From Mycobacterium genavense ATCC 51234 (GTDB lineage Bacteria > Actinomycetota > Actinomycetes > Mycobacteriales > Mycobacteriaceae): a stretch of 64,000 bases of DNA. Both the position numbers and the translations under genes were made by a program. How positions within the stretch are numbered: the stretch's first letter is position 1; the number at the start of each line of letters is the position of its first letter. Location of the stretch: assembly GCF_000526915.1 (NCBI RefSeq), contig NZ_JAGZ01000010.1:108201-172200 (forward strand), written 5' to 3'. This document shows positions 8,243 to 20,813 of this stretch, piece after piece. The notes under the pieces were generated by a model that saw only the letters and a list, made by a program, of their open reading frames with translations, was not told where the DNA came from and made no database searches.

Positions 8243-8884
8243 GTGACAACCGCCGGCCAGACTCGCGCCCTGCGCGGCCGTCGCGCCCTGCGTCCGTCGG
8301 GCGACGACCGTGAACAGGCGATCCTCGCGACCGCCGAGCGGCTCCTCGAAGAGCGTTCACTCGCTGACATCTCGGTCGATGACCTGGCCAAAGGCGCCGG
8401 CATCTCGCGTCCGACGTTCTACTTCTATTTCAAGTCCAAAGAGGCGGTGCTGCTGTCGCTGCTCGAGCCGGTCATCGCGCGCGCCGATTCCGAATTCGAC
8501 GGCGCGGTGCAGCGGCTGCCGACCGACCCGCGCCGGGTGTGGCGCAACGGTATCAAGGCGTTCTTCACCGCGTTCAGCACTCATCGCGCGGTGGCCCGCA
8601 CCGCCACCGAGGCCCTGGCCACCAGCGCGGAGCTGCGCACGGTGTGGTCGGGCTTCATGCAGAAATGGATCGACCAAACGGCGGCCATGATCACCGCCGA
8701 ACGGGAACGCGGCGCCGCGCCGCACACCATCCCGGCGGCGGACCTGGCGACGTCGCTGAACCAGATGAACGAGCGCACGATGATGGCCGCGCTGTCTGCC
8801 GAGACCCCGGCGGTGGCGGCCGAGCGGGTGGTCGACACCCTCACGCACGTCTGGCTCAGCAGCATCTACGGCGAATCGGGCTAG
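8243..8884 (+). CDS. ethR: TetR-family repressor EthR
   Basis: A 213-residue TetR regulator. The N-terminal helix-turn-helix (about residues 35-65, DISVDDLAKGAGISRPTFYF) is nearly identical to M. tuberculosis EthR, and the C-terminal half forms the ligand pocket. GTG 8243 was chosen because it yields the V/MTT N-terminus and family length. It represses the divergent monooxygenase ethA. Confidence 0.95.
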   Translation: MTTAGQTRALRGRRALRPSGDDREQAILATAERLLEERSLADISVDDLAKGAGISRPTFYFYFKSKEAVLLSLLEPVIARADSEFDGAVQRLPTDPRRVWRNGIKAFFTAFSTHRAVARTATEALATSAELRTVWSGFMQKWIDQTAAMITAERERGAAPHTIPAADLATSLNQMNERTMMAALSAETPAVAAERVVDTLTHVWLSSIYGESG

Positions 8885-8907
8885 CTGTCACGATCGCGTG
8901 CGAACAT

Positions 8908-10107
8908 GTGTTCGTGCGGTGTGAGGCATCCATCCTGCACGCGGACCTGGACTCATTCTACGCGTCCGTGGAACAGCGCGACGATCCGACGCTGCGTGGT
9001 CGCCCGGTGATCGTGGGCGGCGGCGTCGTGCTGGCCGCCAGTTACGAGGCCAAGGCCTATGGCGTGCGCACGGCGATGGGTGGCCGCTAGGCCCGCCGGC
9101 CGTGACCCGGCGCCGTCGTGGTGCCGCCGCGGATGTCGGCCTATTCGCGGGCCAGCGACGCGGTCTTCGGGGTGTTCCGGGACGCCACGCCGATCGTGGA
9201 GCCGTTGTCGGTGGACGAGGCGTTCCTCGACGTGGGCGGCCTGCGCCGGGTGTCGGGCCCGCCAATCCAGATCGCGGCGCAGCTGCGAGCCGACGTGCGC
9301 GAGCGGGTCGGCCTGCCGATCACCGTCGGCGTCGCACGCACCAAGGTCTTGGCCAAGGTCGCCAGCCAGGAGGCCAAGCCGGACGGGCTGTTGCTGGTGG
9401 CACCCGATCAGGAACTGGCGTTTCTGCGGCCCCTGCCGGTGCGACGGTTGTGGGGCGTGGGCGCGGTGACCGCCGACAAGCTGCACGGTTACGGCATCAC
9501 GACCGTGGCCGAGGTCGCCGAGCTCAGCGAGTCGACATTGGCCTCGCTGCTGGGCGTCGCGATGGGCCGTCGACTGTATGCGCTGTCGCGCAACATCGAC
9601 CGGCGCCGGGTCGACACCGGCGTGCGACGGCGCTCGGTGGGTGCCCAGCGGGCGTTGGGCCGGGCCGGAAATCGCATGTCCGCCAACGAGATCGACGCGG
9701 TGGTAGTCAACCTGATCGACCGCATCACCGCCCGGATGCGCGCCGCCGGACGCACGGGCCGCACCGTGGTATTGCGGCTGCGCTTCGACGACTTCATCCG
9801 GGCGACCCGGTCCCGCACCTTGCCGTGGGCGACGTCGTCGACGCAGCCCATTCTGGCCGCTGCCCGGCAGCTGGTCGCCTCGGCCGCACCCGCGATCGCA
9901 CAACGCGGGTTGACGTTGCTCGGGTTCGCGGTGTCGGGCATCGACCGCAGCGGCGCCCAGCAGCTGATGCTGCCGTTTGACGCCAATTCGCTTGCGGTCG
10001 ACGCCGCGGTCGACCAGGTGCGCCGGCGCTTCGGCAAATCCGCGCTTACCCGCGGGGTGTTGATCGGGCGCGATTCGGGCATGGAGATGCCACATCTGCC
10101 CGACTGA
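8908..10107 (+). pseudogene. dinX: Y-family DNA polymerase DinX, inactivated by two stop codons
   Basis: From GTG 8908 to 10107 one continuous frame encodes a Pol IV-like enzyme of about 400 codons. It has ILHADLDSFYASVEQ (metal-binding Asp), the second catalytic box LSVDEAFLDV, the thumb and the little-finger region, and a C-terminal QLMLPFD-type clamp-binding motif. Two in-frame stops interrupt it within the palm: TAG 9088-9090 (where CAG, Gln, is expected) and TGA 9103-9105. There is no frameshift, so this is decay by substitution. It resembles M. tuberculosis DinX (Rv1537) more than DinP. A product restarting at GTG 9118 would lack the first catalytic Asp. Confidence 0.88.
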
Positions 10108-10152
10108 CGATTCCTGCCCGCCCAAACCGTCCAGCCGTACGCGCGGAAGCGC

Positions 10153-11160
10153 TCAGCGGGATCCCGTCCACGCCAGCAGCGTGTCGGCCGGCCAGCTGTT
10201 GACGATCCGGTCGACCGGAACGCCGGCGTCCAGTGCGCGCTGGGCGCCATACCCCAGGAAGTCCAACTGGCCGGGGGCGTGTGCGTCGGTGTCGATGCTG
10301 AACACGCAGCCGATTTCCATTGCCAGGTTCAGCAGCCGGGTCGGCGGGTCGCGGCGTTCGGGACGGGAGTTGATCTCCACCGCGGTGCCGTGGTCCCGGC
10401 AGGCGGTGAAGACCGCCTCGGCGTCGAACTTCGATTCCGGCCGGATGCCGCGGTTGCCGGCAACCAGCCGGCCGGTGCAGTGGCCCAGCACGTCGGCGTG
10501 CCCGTCGGAGACCGCGCGAACCATCCGGCGGGTCATCGCCGCCGCATCCATCGACAGTTTGGAGTGCACGCTGGCCACCACGACGTCGAGGCGTTCCAGC
10601 AGCTCGGGCTCCTGGTCCAGGCTGCCGTCCTCGAGGATGTCGACCTCGATACCGGTGAGGATGCGCATCGGCGCGAACTGGTCCCGCAGCCCCTCGATCA
10701 CGTCGAGCTGCTTGCGCAGCCGCTCCGGCGACAGCCCGTTGGCAATCGTCAGACGCGGCGAGTGATCGGTCAACGCGCAGTACTCATGGCCCAGGGCCAC
10801 CGCGGTGGCCATCATCTCTTCGATCGGGGCCGACCCGTCCGACCAGTTCGAATGCAGATGAAGATCGCCGCGTAACGCGGCACGCACCTCGCCGCCACCG
10901 AGATCGGTTGCCTCAGCACGTAATTCGACCAACGCGTCGGGCTCCTGGCCGGCCCAGGCCTGGGCGATGACCTTGGCGGTCTTGGGTCCGATGCCCGGCA
11001 ACGTCTGCCAACTGTTGGCCTGCCCATGACGCTCGCGCTCGGCGTCGTCCAGTCGTTCGACGATGTCGGCGGCGTTGCGATACGCCTTGACACGCTTGGG
11101 GTCCTGGCGGCTGCGGTCCTTGTAGTAGGCGATCTGCCGAAGTGCGGCTACCGGGTCCAT
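10153..11160 (-). CDS. PHP-domain phosphoesterase with helix-hairpin-helix (Rv3856c-like)
   Basis: A 335-residue protein resembling the C-terminal half of PolX. The N-terminal 90 residues have a helix-hairpin-helix (LPGIGPKTAKVIAQ) for DNA binding. A PHP domain follows with metal-binding motifs DLHLHSNWSDG, LTDHSPR, VDILEDG, VASVHSK, LGHCTGR and DTDAHAP. The polymerase part is missing, as in other mycobacterial homologues. Such proteins are predicted Mn2+/Zn2+-dependent phosphoesterases or exonucleases; the substrate is unknown. ATG 11160 starts it. Confidence 0.9.
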   Translation of the reverse strand: MDPVAALRQIAYYKDRSRQDPKRVKAYRNAADIVERLDDAERERHGQANSWQTLPGIGPKTAKVIAQAWAGQEPDALVELRAEATDLGGGEVRAALRGDLHLHSNWSDGSAPIEEMMATAVALGHEYCALTDHSPRLTIANGLSPERLRKQLDVIEGLRDQFAPMRILTGIEVDILEDGSLDQEPELLERLDVVVASVHSKLSMDAAAMTRRMVRAVSDGHADVLGHCTGRLVAGNRGIRPESKFDAEAVFTACRDHGTAVEINSRPERRDPPTRLLNLAMEIGCVFSIDTDAHAPGQLDFLGYGAQRALDAGVPVDRIVNSWPADTLLAWTGSR

Positions 11161-11181
11161 GGCTCCAGTGTGCCCGGCCGC

Positions 11182-11630
11182 TCAGCACAGCTGCCCGGCG
11201 ATGAACCCGGCGAACACCACCCCGAAGCCGCCGATCTCACCGACGATCAGCAGGGCCATCAACACCCCGGTCCCCGCACCGGGTTCTCGAATTGGTTGAC
11301 GATGTCGCGACGCGCACCGTGTTCGATGTAGGCCGCGATCGCCGCGACGAAGAAGAACACGACGACCAGCGCCGCGGTCAGGTTGACCGAAGTCGGCCAG
11401 GCGCTGAGTTCGACGAAGACCGCAAGCAGCAACGTCGCGAACGACAGCAACGTCGCGAACGAGTAGAGCAACGCCGCCCGGTGGGCGATATCGACGTAAG
11501 GATGCGCCCGGTGGTCCTCGGACGTCATGATCTGCCGGTACTTCCATACGCCGAGAACCAGTGTGAGCAAAAAGATCAGGCCGGCGCAGAGCAGGGTGAT
11601 CTTGGTGTCGAGCCCGAGCGCGGTGGTCAT
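11182..11630 (-). pseudogene. Four-helix membrane protein, frameshifted
   Basis: The protein shows four hydrophobic segments (about residues 10-30, 48-68, 74-96 and, after the lesion, 122-145). The frame is broken near 11283: NQFENP is followed by a frameshift, and the sensible C-terminus (GAGTGVLMALLIVGEIGGFG) continues in another frame. One missing C in a short run of Cs explains it. An 18-bp perfect tandem duplication at 11427-11462 also repeats SFATLL inside a membrane helix. It lies where M. tuberculosis has the small membrane gene Rv3857c. Function unknown. Confidence 0.72.
11427..11462. repeat. 18-bp perfect tandem duplication
   Basis: Two identical 18-bp units (11427-11444 and 11445-11462) sit inside the frameshifted membrane-protein gene. 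The duplication is in frame and adds six residues (a second SFATLL). Copies are identical, which suggests a recent slippage event. Confidence 0.9.
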
Positions 11631-11681
11631 CGTCCGCACGAGTTTAGTTGCGCTTCATAAACTTCGACTACCGTCGATGAC

Positions 11682-12536
11682 ATGCGATTCGCGTTCAAAA
11701 CCTCATCGCAAAACACCACCTGGGCCGGCATGCTTGCCGTCTGGCAGGCCGCCGACGATATCGACGTGTTCGAGTCCGGGTGGACGTTCGACCACTTCTA
11801 CCCGATCTTTTCGGACAGCACCGGGCCGTGCCTGGAGGGCTGGACCACGCTCACCGCGCTGGCGCAGGCGACCAAGCGGCTGCGGCTGGGCACGTTGGTG
11901 ACCGGCATCCACTACCGCCATTCCGCGGTCCTGGCGAATATGGCGGCGGCCCTCGACGTCATCTCCGACGGGCGGCTCGAACTCGGCATCGGCGCCGGCT
12001 GGAACGAGGAGGAGTCCGGCGCCTGCGGCATCGAGCTGGGCAGCATCCGGGAGCGGTTCGACCGGTTCGAGGAAGCGTGCCAGGTGCTGATCAGCCTGCT
12101 CAGCCAGGAGAGCACCAACTTCGACGGCAAGTACTACCAGCTCAAAGACGCCCACAACGAGCCCAAGGGGCCGCAGCGACCGCACCCGCCCATCTGCATC
12201 GGTGGCAGCGGGGAGAAGCGCACGCTGCCGCTCACCGCCCGCTATGCCCAGCACTGGAACTTCGTCGGCGGGACGCCCGAGGAATTCGGCCGCAAGCGCG
12301 ACGTGCTCGCGGCGCGCTGCGCGGACATCGGACGCGACCCGAAGGAGATCACCCTGTCGGCCCACGTTCGCCTCGGCGAGGACCTCGACTACGCCCAGGT
12401 CATCGACACCGCGGCGGGGCTCGGCGCCGAGGGACTCGACCTGGCAATCGTGTACCTGCCCCCACCGCACGACCCGGCCGTCCTGCAGCGGTTGGCCGAG
12501 GCGATCCAGGATTCGGGGCTGTTGTCGGGGAGATGA
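11682..12536 (+). CDS. LLM-class F420-dependent oxidoreductase
   Basis: A 284-residue TIM-barrel protein of the luciferase-like family. Visible are the N-terminal FAFKTSSQ, WTTLTALAQATKRLRLGTLV, the GRLELGIGAGW motif with the typical cofactor-contacting Gly-rich turn, and PPICIGGSGEKRTL. In mycobacteria this subfamily generally uses the deazaflavin F420. The substrate is unknown. It is transcribed away from the membrane pseudogene and stands alone. Confidence 0.88.
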   Translation: MRFAFKTSSQNTTWAGMLAVWQAADDIDVFESGWTFDHFYPIFSDSTGPCLEGWTTLTALAQATKRLRLGTLVTGIHYRHSAVLANMAAALDVISDGRLELGIGAGWNEEESGACGIELGSIRERFDRFEEACQVLISLLSQESTNFDGKYYQLKDAHNEPKGPQRPHPPICIGGSGEKRTLPLTARYAQHWNFVGGTPEEFGRKRDVLAARCADIGRDPKEITLSAHVRLGEDLDYAQVIDTAAGLGAEGLDLAIVYLPPPHDPAVLQRLAEAIQDSGLLSGR

Positions 12537-12877
12537 CGGTTCGGTAACGCCGAGCAAACTCGTCGTAGAACCGGGGCGGAGGCGATTGGGTTGTCAGACC
12601 CCGAAGAGCACTAGCTCCTCGGCGGTAACCAGACGCTCCTGCTTAGCGGGAAATTCGCGGCTTTTCACCGGGTGACGAAACCATGACCAGGCCATTCGCC
12701 CCACCCGCGAACGAGGTACTGGGTTCACATGCACAGTGACCACTCCTGCGATCGATCTGCTCCATCGTGCCTTCGCTGTGACGAAGTACACGAGTCGTTA
12801 TTAGACACCCGCTCGCTGGCAAACTGCGGGAGACTCGCCGAACAAATGTCGGCGTGTTTCTAGTGTGACTGGTGTGA
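12537..12877. other. Convergent intergenic region between the LLM oxidoreductase and gltD
   Basis: These 341 bp lie between two converging genes. A 65-codon minus-strand frame has no family features. I see no strong terminator hairpin, repeat or RNA gene, and no protein remnant that I recognise. Confidence 0.4.
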
Positions 12878-14336
<1,459 letters not shown>

Positions 14337-14344
<8 letters not shown>

Positions 14345-17300
14345 GCGCCGCCGCCATAATCGCCTTGTCGACATCGTTCCCGTCGCGCTCCGCTTCGGCG
14401 ATCGCCTGCAACACCCTCTTGTAGTCGCGCGGCATCACCTTGACGAAATGCCGCTGCTGCCCGCGCCAGTCTGCCAGAATCCGCTGTCCGACAGCGGAAT
14501 CCGTCGCATCGACGTGTGCCTGGATGATGCCGTGCAAGAACTCCGCGTCATCGCTGTCGAGAGCCTCGAGGTCCACCATCTCGGTGTTGAGGTTCTGCGG
14601 CAGTTTCTCGTCGGGGTCGTACACGTAGGCGACGCCGCCGGACATACCGGCCGCGAAGTTGCGGCCCGTGTGGCCCAGGATCACGACTCGGCCACCGGTC
14701 ATGTACTCGCAACCGTGATCGCCGACACCCTCGACCACCGCGTGGGCACCGGAGTTGCGGACCGCGAACCGTTCGCCAACCACGCCGCGCAGGAAGGCCT
14801 CGCCGCTGGTGGCGCCGAACAAGATCACGTTGCCGCCGATGATGTTCTCCTCGGCGACGTAGTCCAGCGGCGCGTTGTCTGACGGGCGCACCACGATCCG
14901 GCCACCCGACAAGCCCTTGCCCACGTAATCGTTGGCGTCGCCGTATACCCGCAGGGTGATGCCCTTGGGTACGAAGGCGCCGAAGCTGTTGCCCGCCGAC
15001 CCGTCGAAGGTGATGTCGATCGTGCCGTCGGGCAAGCCTTGACCTCCATAGGCTTTCGTCAGCTCGTGGCCGAGCATGGTGCCCACCGTGCGGTTGATGT
15101 TGCTGATGGTCGTGGAGAACCGGACCGGTTTGCCGGAATCCAGTGCCTCACGGCTCATCACGATCAATTGCTGATCCAGCGCCTTGTCCAGGCCGTGGTC
15201 CTGGCGCGAGCTGCAGTACAGGTCCTGGTTCATGAACGCGGACTCCGGCTCGTGCAGCACCGGGGCCAGATCCAGCTTGTGCGCCTTCCAGTGCGCGCGC
15301 GCCAGCGTGGTGTCCAGCGAACCCACCTGGCCGACGGCCTCGTTGAAGGTGCGGAAGCCCAACTGCGCCATGTACTCCCGGACCTCTTCGGCGATGAACA
15401 TGAAGAAGTTCTCGACGAACTCCGGCTTGCCGGTGAAGCGTTCCCGCAGCAGCGGGTTCTGCGTGGCCACACCCACCGGGCAGGTGTCGAGGTGGCACAC
15501 CCGCATCATGATGCAGCCCGCGACGACCAGCGGAGCGGTGGCGAAACCGAACTCCTCGGCACCCAGCAGTGCGCCGATCATCACGTCGCGTCCGGTCTTG
15601 AGCTGCCCGTCCACCTGGACCACGATCCGGTCGCGTAATCCGTTGAGCAGCAAAGTCTGCTGCGTCTCGGCCAGCCCCAGCTCCCACGGCGCACCCGCGT
15701 GCTTCTGCGAGGTGAGCGGGGTGGCACCGGTACCGCCGTCGTGGCCCGAGATCAGCACGACATCCGCATGCGCCTTGGACACACCCGCCGCGACAGTGCC
15801 GACGCCGTTCTCGGAGACGAGCTTGACGTGCACGCGCGCGGACGGGTTGGCGTTCTTCAGGTCGTGGATCAGCTGCGCCAGATCCTCGATCGAGTAGATG
15901 TCGTGGTGCGGCGGCGGCGAGATCAGACCGACGCCGGGCGTGGAGTGCCGGACTTCGGCCACCCACGGGTACACCTTGTGGCCCGGAAGTTGGCCGCCCT
16001 CACCGGGTTTGGCGCCCTGGGCCATCTTGATCTGGATGTCGGAGCAGTTGGTCAGATAGTGCGAAGTGACGCCGAACCGCGCCGACGCGACCTGCTTGAT
16101 CGCGCTGCGGCGCCAATCTCCGCTTGCGTCGGGCTCGAAACGCTTGGCGTCCTCGCCGCCCTCACCGCTGTTGGATCGCCCGCCCAGCCGGTTCATCGCG
16201 ATGGCGAGCGTCTCGTGCGCCTCGGCGGAGATCGACCCGTAGCTCATCGCCCCGGTGGAGAACCGTTTGACGATCTCGCTGGCGGGCTCTACCTCGTCCA
16301 GCGGCACCGGGGGGCGCACATTGGCGCGGAATTTCAGCAATCCGCGCAGCGACGCCATCCGTTCGCTCTGGTCGTCGACCAGGCGGGTGTAGTCTTTGAA
16401 GATCTTGTACTGGCCGGTGCGGGTCGCGTGCTGCAGCTTGAACACGGTCTCCGGGTTGAACAGGTGGTACTCGCCCTCACGGCGCCACTGGTACTCCCCG
16501 CCCACCTCGAGTTCGCGGTGCGCGCGCTCGGCGGGCCGGTCCAGGTAGGCCAGCGCGTGCCGCGCCGCGACGTCGGCGGCGATGTCGTCCAGCGTGATGC
16601 CACCGGTCGGGCAGGCCAGCCCGGTGAAGTACTCGTCGAGCACGTCCTCGGAGACGCCGATGGCCTGGAACAGCTGGGCGCCGGTGTAGGAGGCCAACGT
16701 CGAAATGCCCATCTTGGACATGACTTTCAGCACACCCTTGCCGGCGGCCTTCACATAGTTGTTCAACGCCTTGTCGCGGTTGATCCCGTCTTCCAAACTA
16801 TCCAGGACGCCGCGGTCGAGCATGTCCTCGATCGACTCGAACGCCAGGTACGGGTTGACCGCCGCGGCGCCGCAGCCGATCAGCATCGCCATGTGGTGCA
16901 CCTCGCGGGCGTCACCGGATTCGACCACCAGACCCACATGGGTGCGGGTCCGATCCCGCACCAGGTGGTGGTGCACACCGGCGACGGCGAGCAGCGACGG
17001 TATCGGTGCCATCTGCTCGTTGGAATCGCGGTCGGACAAAATGATGACCCGGGCGCCCTCGGCGATCGCGGCCGACGCCTGCGCGCGCACGTCTTCCAGT
17101 GCGGCGGCCAGCCCGGCGCCACCCTCGGCGACCGAGTACAGACAGCGGATCACCTTGGAGCGCATGCCATGTGGGCGGCCGTTGACCTCGTCGTCCGGGT
17201 TGAGGTTGACCAGCTTGGCCAGCTCGTGGTTACGCAGAATCGGCTGCCGCAACACGATCTGGTGGCACGAGAACTCGTCCGGGCTGAGCAGGTCACGCTC

Positions 17301-18932
17301 CCCGCCGGTAGTGCCCTGCAGGCTGGTCACCACCTCTTCGCGGATGGCGTCCAGCGGCGGGTTCGTCACCTGTGCGAACAGCTGGTGGAAGTAGTCGTAA
17401 AGCATCCGGGGACGCTGCGACAACACCGCGACCGGGGTATCGGTGCCCATCGACCCGATCGGCTCGGCACCGGTGCGCACCATCGGCGCCACCAGCAGGT
17501 TGAGTTCCTCGTAGGTGTAGCCAAAAGCTAACTGCCGCATCACAAGTCGGTCGTGCGCCATCCGCACGTAGTTGCCCTGGGGCAGCGATTCCAGCGGAAC
17601 GAGGTTCTTGTCGAGCCACTCCTGGTACGGGTGTTCGGCAGCCAGCTCGGCCTTGATCTCCTCGTCAGACACGATGCGGCCTAAGGTGGTGTCCACTAGG
17701 AACATCCGGCCCGGCTGCAGACGCAGCCGCTGCACCACCGTCGACGGGTCCAGGTCCAAGACCCCCGCCTCGGACGCCATCGCGACCAAGCCGTCGTCGG
17801 TGACCCAGATGCGTGATGGGCGAAGACCATTGCGGTCCAGCACGGCGCCCACGATGGTGCCATCGGTAAACGTCATCGACGCCGGGCCGTCCCACGGTTC
17901 CATCAGCGATGCGTGGTACTCGTAGAACGCCCGTCGCGCCGGGTCCATCGATTCGTTGCGTTCCCAGGCCTCGGGAATCATCATCAGCACCGCGTGCGGC
18001 AGGCTGCGCCCGCCCAAGTGCAGCAATTCCAGCGCCTCGTCGAAACGCGCGGTGTCCGACGCGCCCGGGGTACAGATCGGGAACAACTTCTCCAAATCCT
18101 CGACCGACCCGAAGATATCGGTCTTCATCAACGCCTCGCGGGCACGCATCCAGTTCTCGTTGCCGGTGACGGTGTTGATCTCGCCGTTGTGGGCGATACG
18201 CCGGAACGGATGCGCCAGCGGCCAGGACGGGAAGGTGTTGGTCGAGAAACGGGAGTGCACGATGCCCAGCGCGCTGGTCATCCGATCGTCTTGCAGGTCA
18301 AGGTAGAACGCCTTGAGCTGCGGCGTGGTCAGCATGCCCTTGTAGACCATCGTCCGACCGGACAGGCTTGGGAAGTAAACGGTTTCGCGGCCCGGCCCGT
18401 CCTGGCCCGGTCCCTTGGTACCGAGTTCGTGCTCGGCGCGCTTGCGCACGACGTAGCAGCGGCGCTCCAGCGTCATGTCCGAGGCTCCGGCCAAGAACAC
18501 CTGCCGGAAGGTGGGCATCGCGTCGCGGGACAGCGCCCCCAGCGACGAGTCGTCGGTGGGCACGTTGCGCCAGCCCAGCACCGTCAGGCCCTCGGCCTCG
18601 GCGATCTTCTCCACCGCCGCGCAGGCCGCCGCGGCATCCTTGGACGATTGCGGCAAAAATGCGATGCCGGTGGCATAGCTGCCCGGATCGGGGAGCTCGA
18701 AGTCGACGACTGCGCGCAGGAACGCATCCGGGACCTGAATGAGAATGCCGGCGCCGTCACCGCTGCGCGGTTCGGCACCCTGCGCGCCACGATGTTCGAG
18801 ATTGACCAGTGCGATGATCACCTTGTCGACGATGTCGCGGCTACGGCGGCCGTGCATGTCGACGACCATGGCTACCCCGCACGAATCGTGCTCGTACGCG
18901 GGGTTATACAACCCAACGCGCGTGGGCGTCAT
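14337..18932 (-). CDS. gltB: Glutamate synthase large (alpha) subunit GltB
   Basis: A 1531-residue enzyme. A short propeptide precedes Cys18 (EHDSCGVAM), the N-terminal nucleophile of the class II glutaminase domain. A central domain, the FMN-binding synthase domain, the 3Fe-4S cysteines (CIMMRVCHLDTC) and the C-terminal beta-helix follow. It channels ammonia from glutamine to 2-oxoglutarate. ATG 18932 is preferred over GTG 18938 by ribosome binding site spacing and the family N-terminus. The frame is uninterrupted over 4.6 kb, which argues against a high base-calling error rate in this assembly. Confidence 0.98.
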
Positions 18933-19612
18933 ATGCACCTGCCTTCACGATGAACTTGCTGCGCGGCCGTTTTCAGTGGCTCCGACGGGGCCGCACCCAG
19001 GGTTGCGGGCTGACCCCTTCGGTCTTGTCGATAGGCTGTCTCCCAGGCAGGCTGTCTCCCAGGCGGAAAATGATCCGATGGGGGAATCGTTCCGTGCGGC
19101 GCTGAACGGTGGCGTGTACCCAGTCTCGACAAGTCGTAAAACGATATGACAAAAACCGCCTGACATGCCAACTTCGCCAAGTCTAACCCGGTGGGTAGCG
19201 GCGGCGTAAATTCGCTGAACGCGACGGCCGATAACGCGGGAATGCGCTTGGACCACCGACGATACACGTGTGACAGCGCGGGCCCGAACAGGCCGGGCAC
19301 CCGGACCCAACGCACCCGTAAGTTTGCTGTGGCCGCGGCCCCGCGGCGCCTCCGGGATGACCGGCATCACAGTGTTCTTCGGCAGCCTCGCCGCGGATTG
19401 GGATACGGCGTGGCAGCCACTCCGCAGACACCCGTCGCCGCCATGCGCGGCAGACGCTCCGGGCGTCGCACCGGCACCCCGGTGGAGGCCCGGTGAGTTT
19501 GCGCGATACTGGTAAAAGCGGATAGTCAGATACCGAATCGATACTGGTCGGGTCCACCCCTGCGGCCGTCCCAGCCAGCGCGCGACGATCGATCCCCGGC
19601 ACCGAGGAGCCC
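18933..19612. promoter_or_regulatory. Divergent upstream region of gltB and the MinD-like gene
   Basis: These 680 bp carry the promoters of gltB (leftward) and the MinD-like ATPase (rightward). Short frames here lack binding sites and family features. A 16-bp perfect tandem repeat lies at 19033-19064, about 100 bp before the gltB start. I cannot place specific promoter elements. Confidence 0.45.
19033..19064. repeat. 16-bp perfect tandem duplication upstream of gltB
   Basis: The unit AGGCTGTCTCCCAGGC occurs twice head to tail (19033-19048, 19049-19064). It lies in the gltB leader or promoter. It could be a slippage duplication with no function or a change in a regulator site. Confidence 0.9.
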
Positions 19613-20806
19613 ATGAACGAGCGCGACGAATTCCTGCGGGACCGTCTGCAGCCCGAACGGCCCAGCACCCCCGCCGCCCCGCCGCACCCCCGCGCCAGAG
19701 ATCACCGGAGCGCGCCGCCCACGCCCGTTTCGGCGCCTTCGCAACGACCCGCCCCGCCTGCACCACCCCCGGTCGGGCCCCCGCCGCCTCCGCGTCAGCC
19801 GGCGGCCGCGCTCGTGCGGCGGACCGCCGCTCCCCCTCCCCCGCCACCCGCGGCGACGCCGCCGGCCCCTCCTCCTGCGCGCGCCGTCTCGGCGCCCGCC
19901 ACTGGCTGGCGACGCATCCTGCGGCTGCTCACTTTCGGCCTGGTCAAGCTGGGTCCGTCGCCCGCACAACGCCAAGACGCCCAATTCGAAGCCATCATCC
20001 GGACCGGGTTCCACGGCATCCACAAGGTCGGTGTGGTGGGCAAGGGCGGGGTGGGAAAGACCTCCGTGGCCGCCAGCGTCGGATCGCTGTTCGCCGAGCT
20101 GCGACAGGGGCAAGACCACGTGGTGGCGATCGACGCCGACACCGCTTTCGGCCGGCTGAGCAGCCGGATCGATCCGCGGTCGACCAGTTCGTTCTGGGAA
20201 CTGACCGCCGACAAAAACCTCGAGACCTTCACCGACGTCACCGTGCACGTGGGCCGCAATGCGGTCGGCCTGCATGTGCTGGCCGGCGAACCGGCGTCCG
20301 GTCCGCGGCGGGTGCTCGATCCCGCGGTCTACCGGGAGGCCGCGTCCCGGCTCGACCGCCATTTCACCATCTCGGTCGTCGACTGCGGCTCGACGATGGA
20401 TTCACCGGTCACCCAGGAGGTGCTGCGCGACCTGGATGCGCTGATCGTGGTGTCCTCGCCGTGGGCCGATGGCGCGTCCGCGGCCGCCCGGACCATGGAA
20501 TGGCTCGCGGATCAGGGCATGACGGAGTTGTTGCAGCACACGATCGTGGTGCTCAACGACTCCGACGGTCATGCCGATAAGCGCACCCGGGCGCTGCTGG
20601 CCCGCGAGTTCGTCGATCACGGCCAGCCGGTGGTCGAGGTGCCCTACGACCCTCATCTGCGTCCCGGCGGCGTCATCGACGTGGCACACGAGATGGCCAC
20701 CCCGACCCGACGCAAATTGCTGCAGGCCACCGCGCTGATCGCCGGGTTTTTCGGCGCCGGGCCCGAGCGTGCGCCGGGCTCCCGGCCGGGTGGCCGCGAG
20801 AACTGA
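19613..20806 (+). CDS. MinD/ParA-like ATPase with proline-rich N-terminus (Rv3860/EspI-like)
   Basis: A 397-residue protein. Residues 1-100 are Pro/Ala-rich and probably disordered. The ATPase domain begins near 135 with the deviant Walker A KGGVGKTSVA, then AIDADTAFG and VVDCGSTMD (switch regions). The architecture matches the EspI/Rv3888c/Rv3860 group linked to ESX loci. In M. tuberculosis Rv3860 occupies this position. A role in ESX regulation or positioning is inference. No interruption is seen. Confidence 0.88.
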   Translation: MNERDEFLRDRLQPERPSTPAAPPHPRARDHRSAPPTPVSAPSQRPAPPAPPPVGPPPPPRQPAAALVRRTAAPPPPPPAATPPAPPPARAVSAPATGWRRILRLLTFGLVKLGPSPAQRQDAQFEAIIRTGFHGIHKVGVVGKGGVGKTSVAASVGSLFAELRQGQDHVVAIDADTAFGRLSSRIDPRSTSSFWELTADKNLETFTDVTVHVGRNAVGLHVLAGEPASGPRRVLDPAVYREAASRLDRHFTISVVDCGSTMDSPVTQEVLRDLDALIVVSSPWADGASAAARTMEWLADQGMTELLQHTIVVLNDSDGHADKRTRALLAREFVDHGQPVVEVPYDPHLRPGGVIDVAHEMATPTRRKLLQATALIAGFFGAGPERAPGSRPGGREN

Positions 20807-20813
20807 TGCGTCT

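Noticed and set aside
15699..17531. 610-codon open frame on the plus strand inside gltB
   Set aside because: It is antisense to the well-supported gltB. Its composition (Arg/Val/His-rich) is typical of reverse-frame shadows in high-GC genes, with no family motif.
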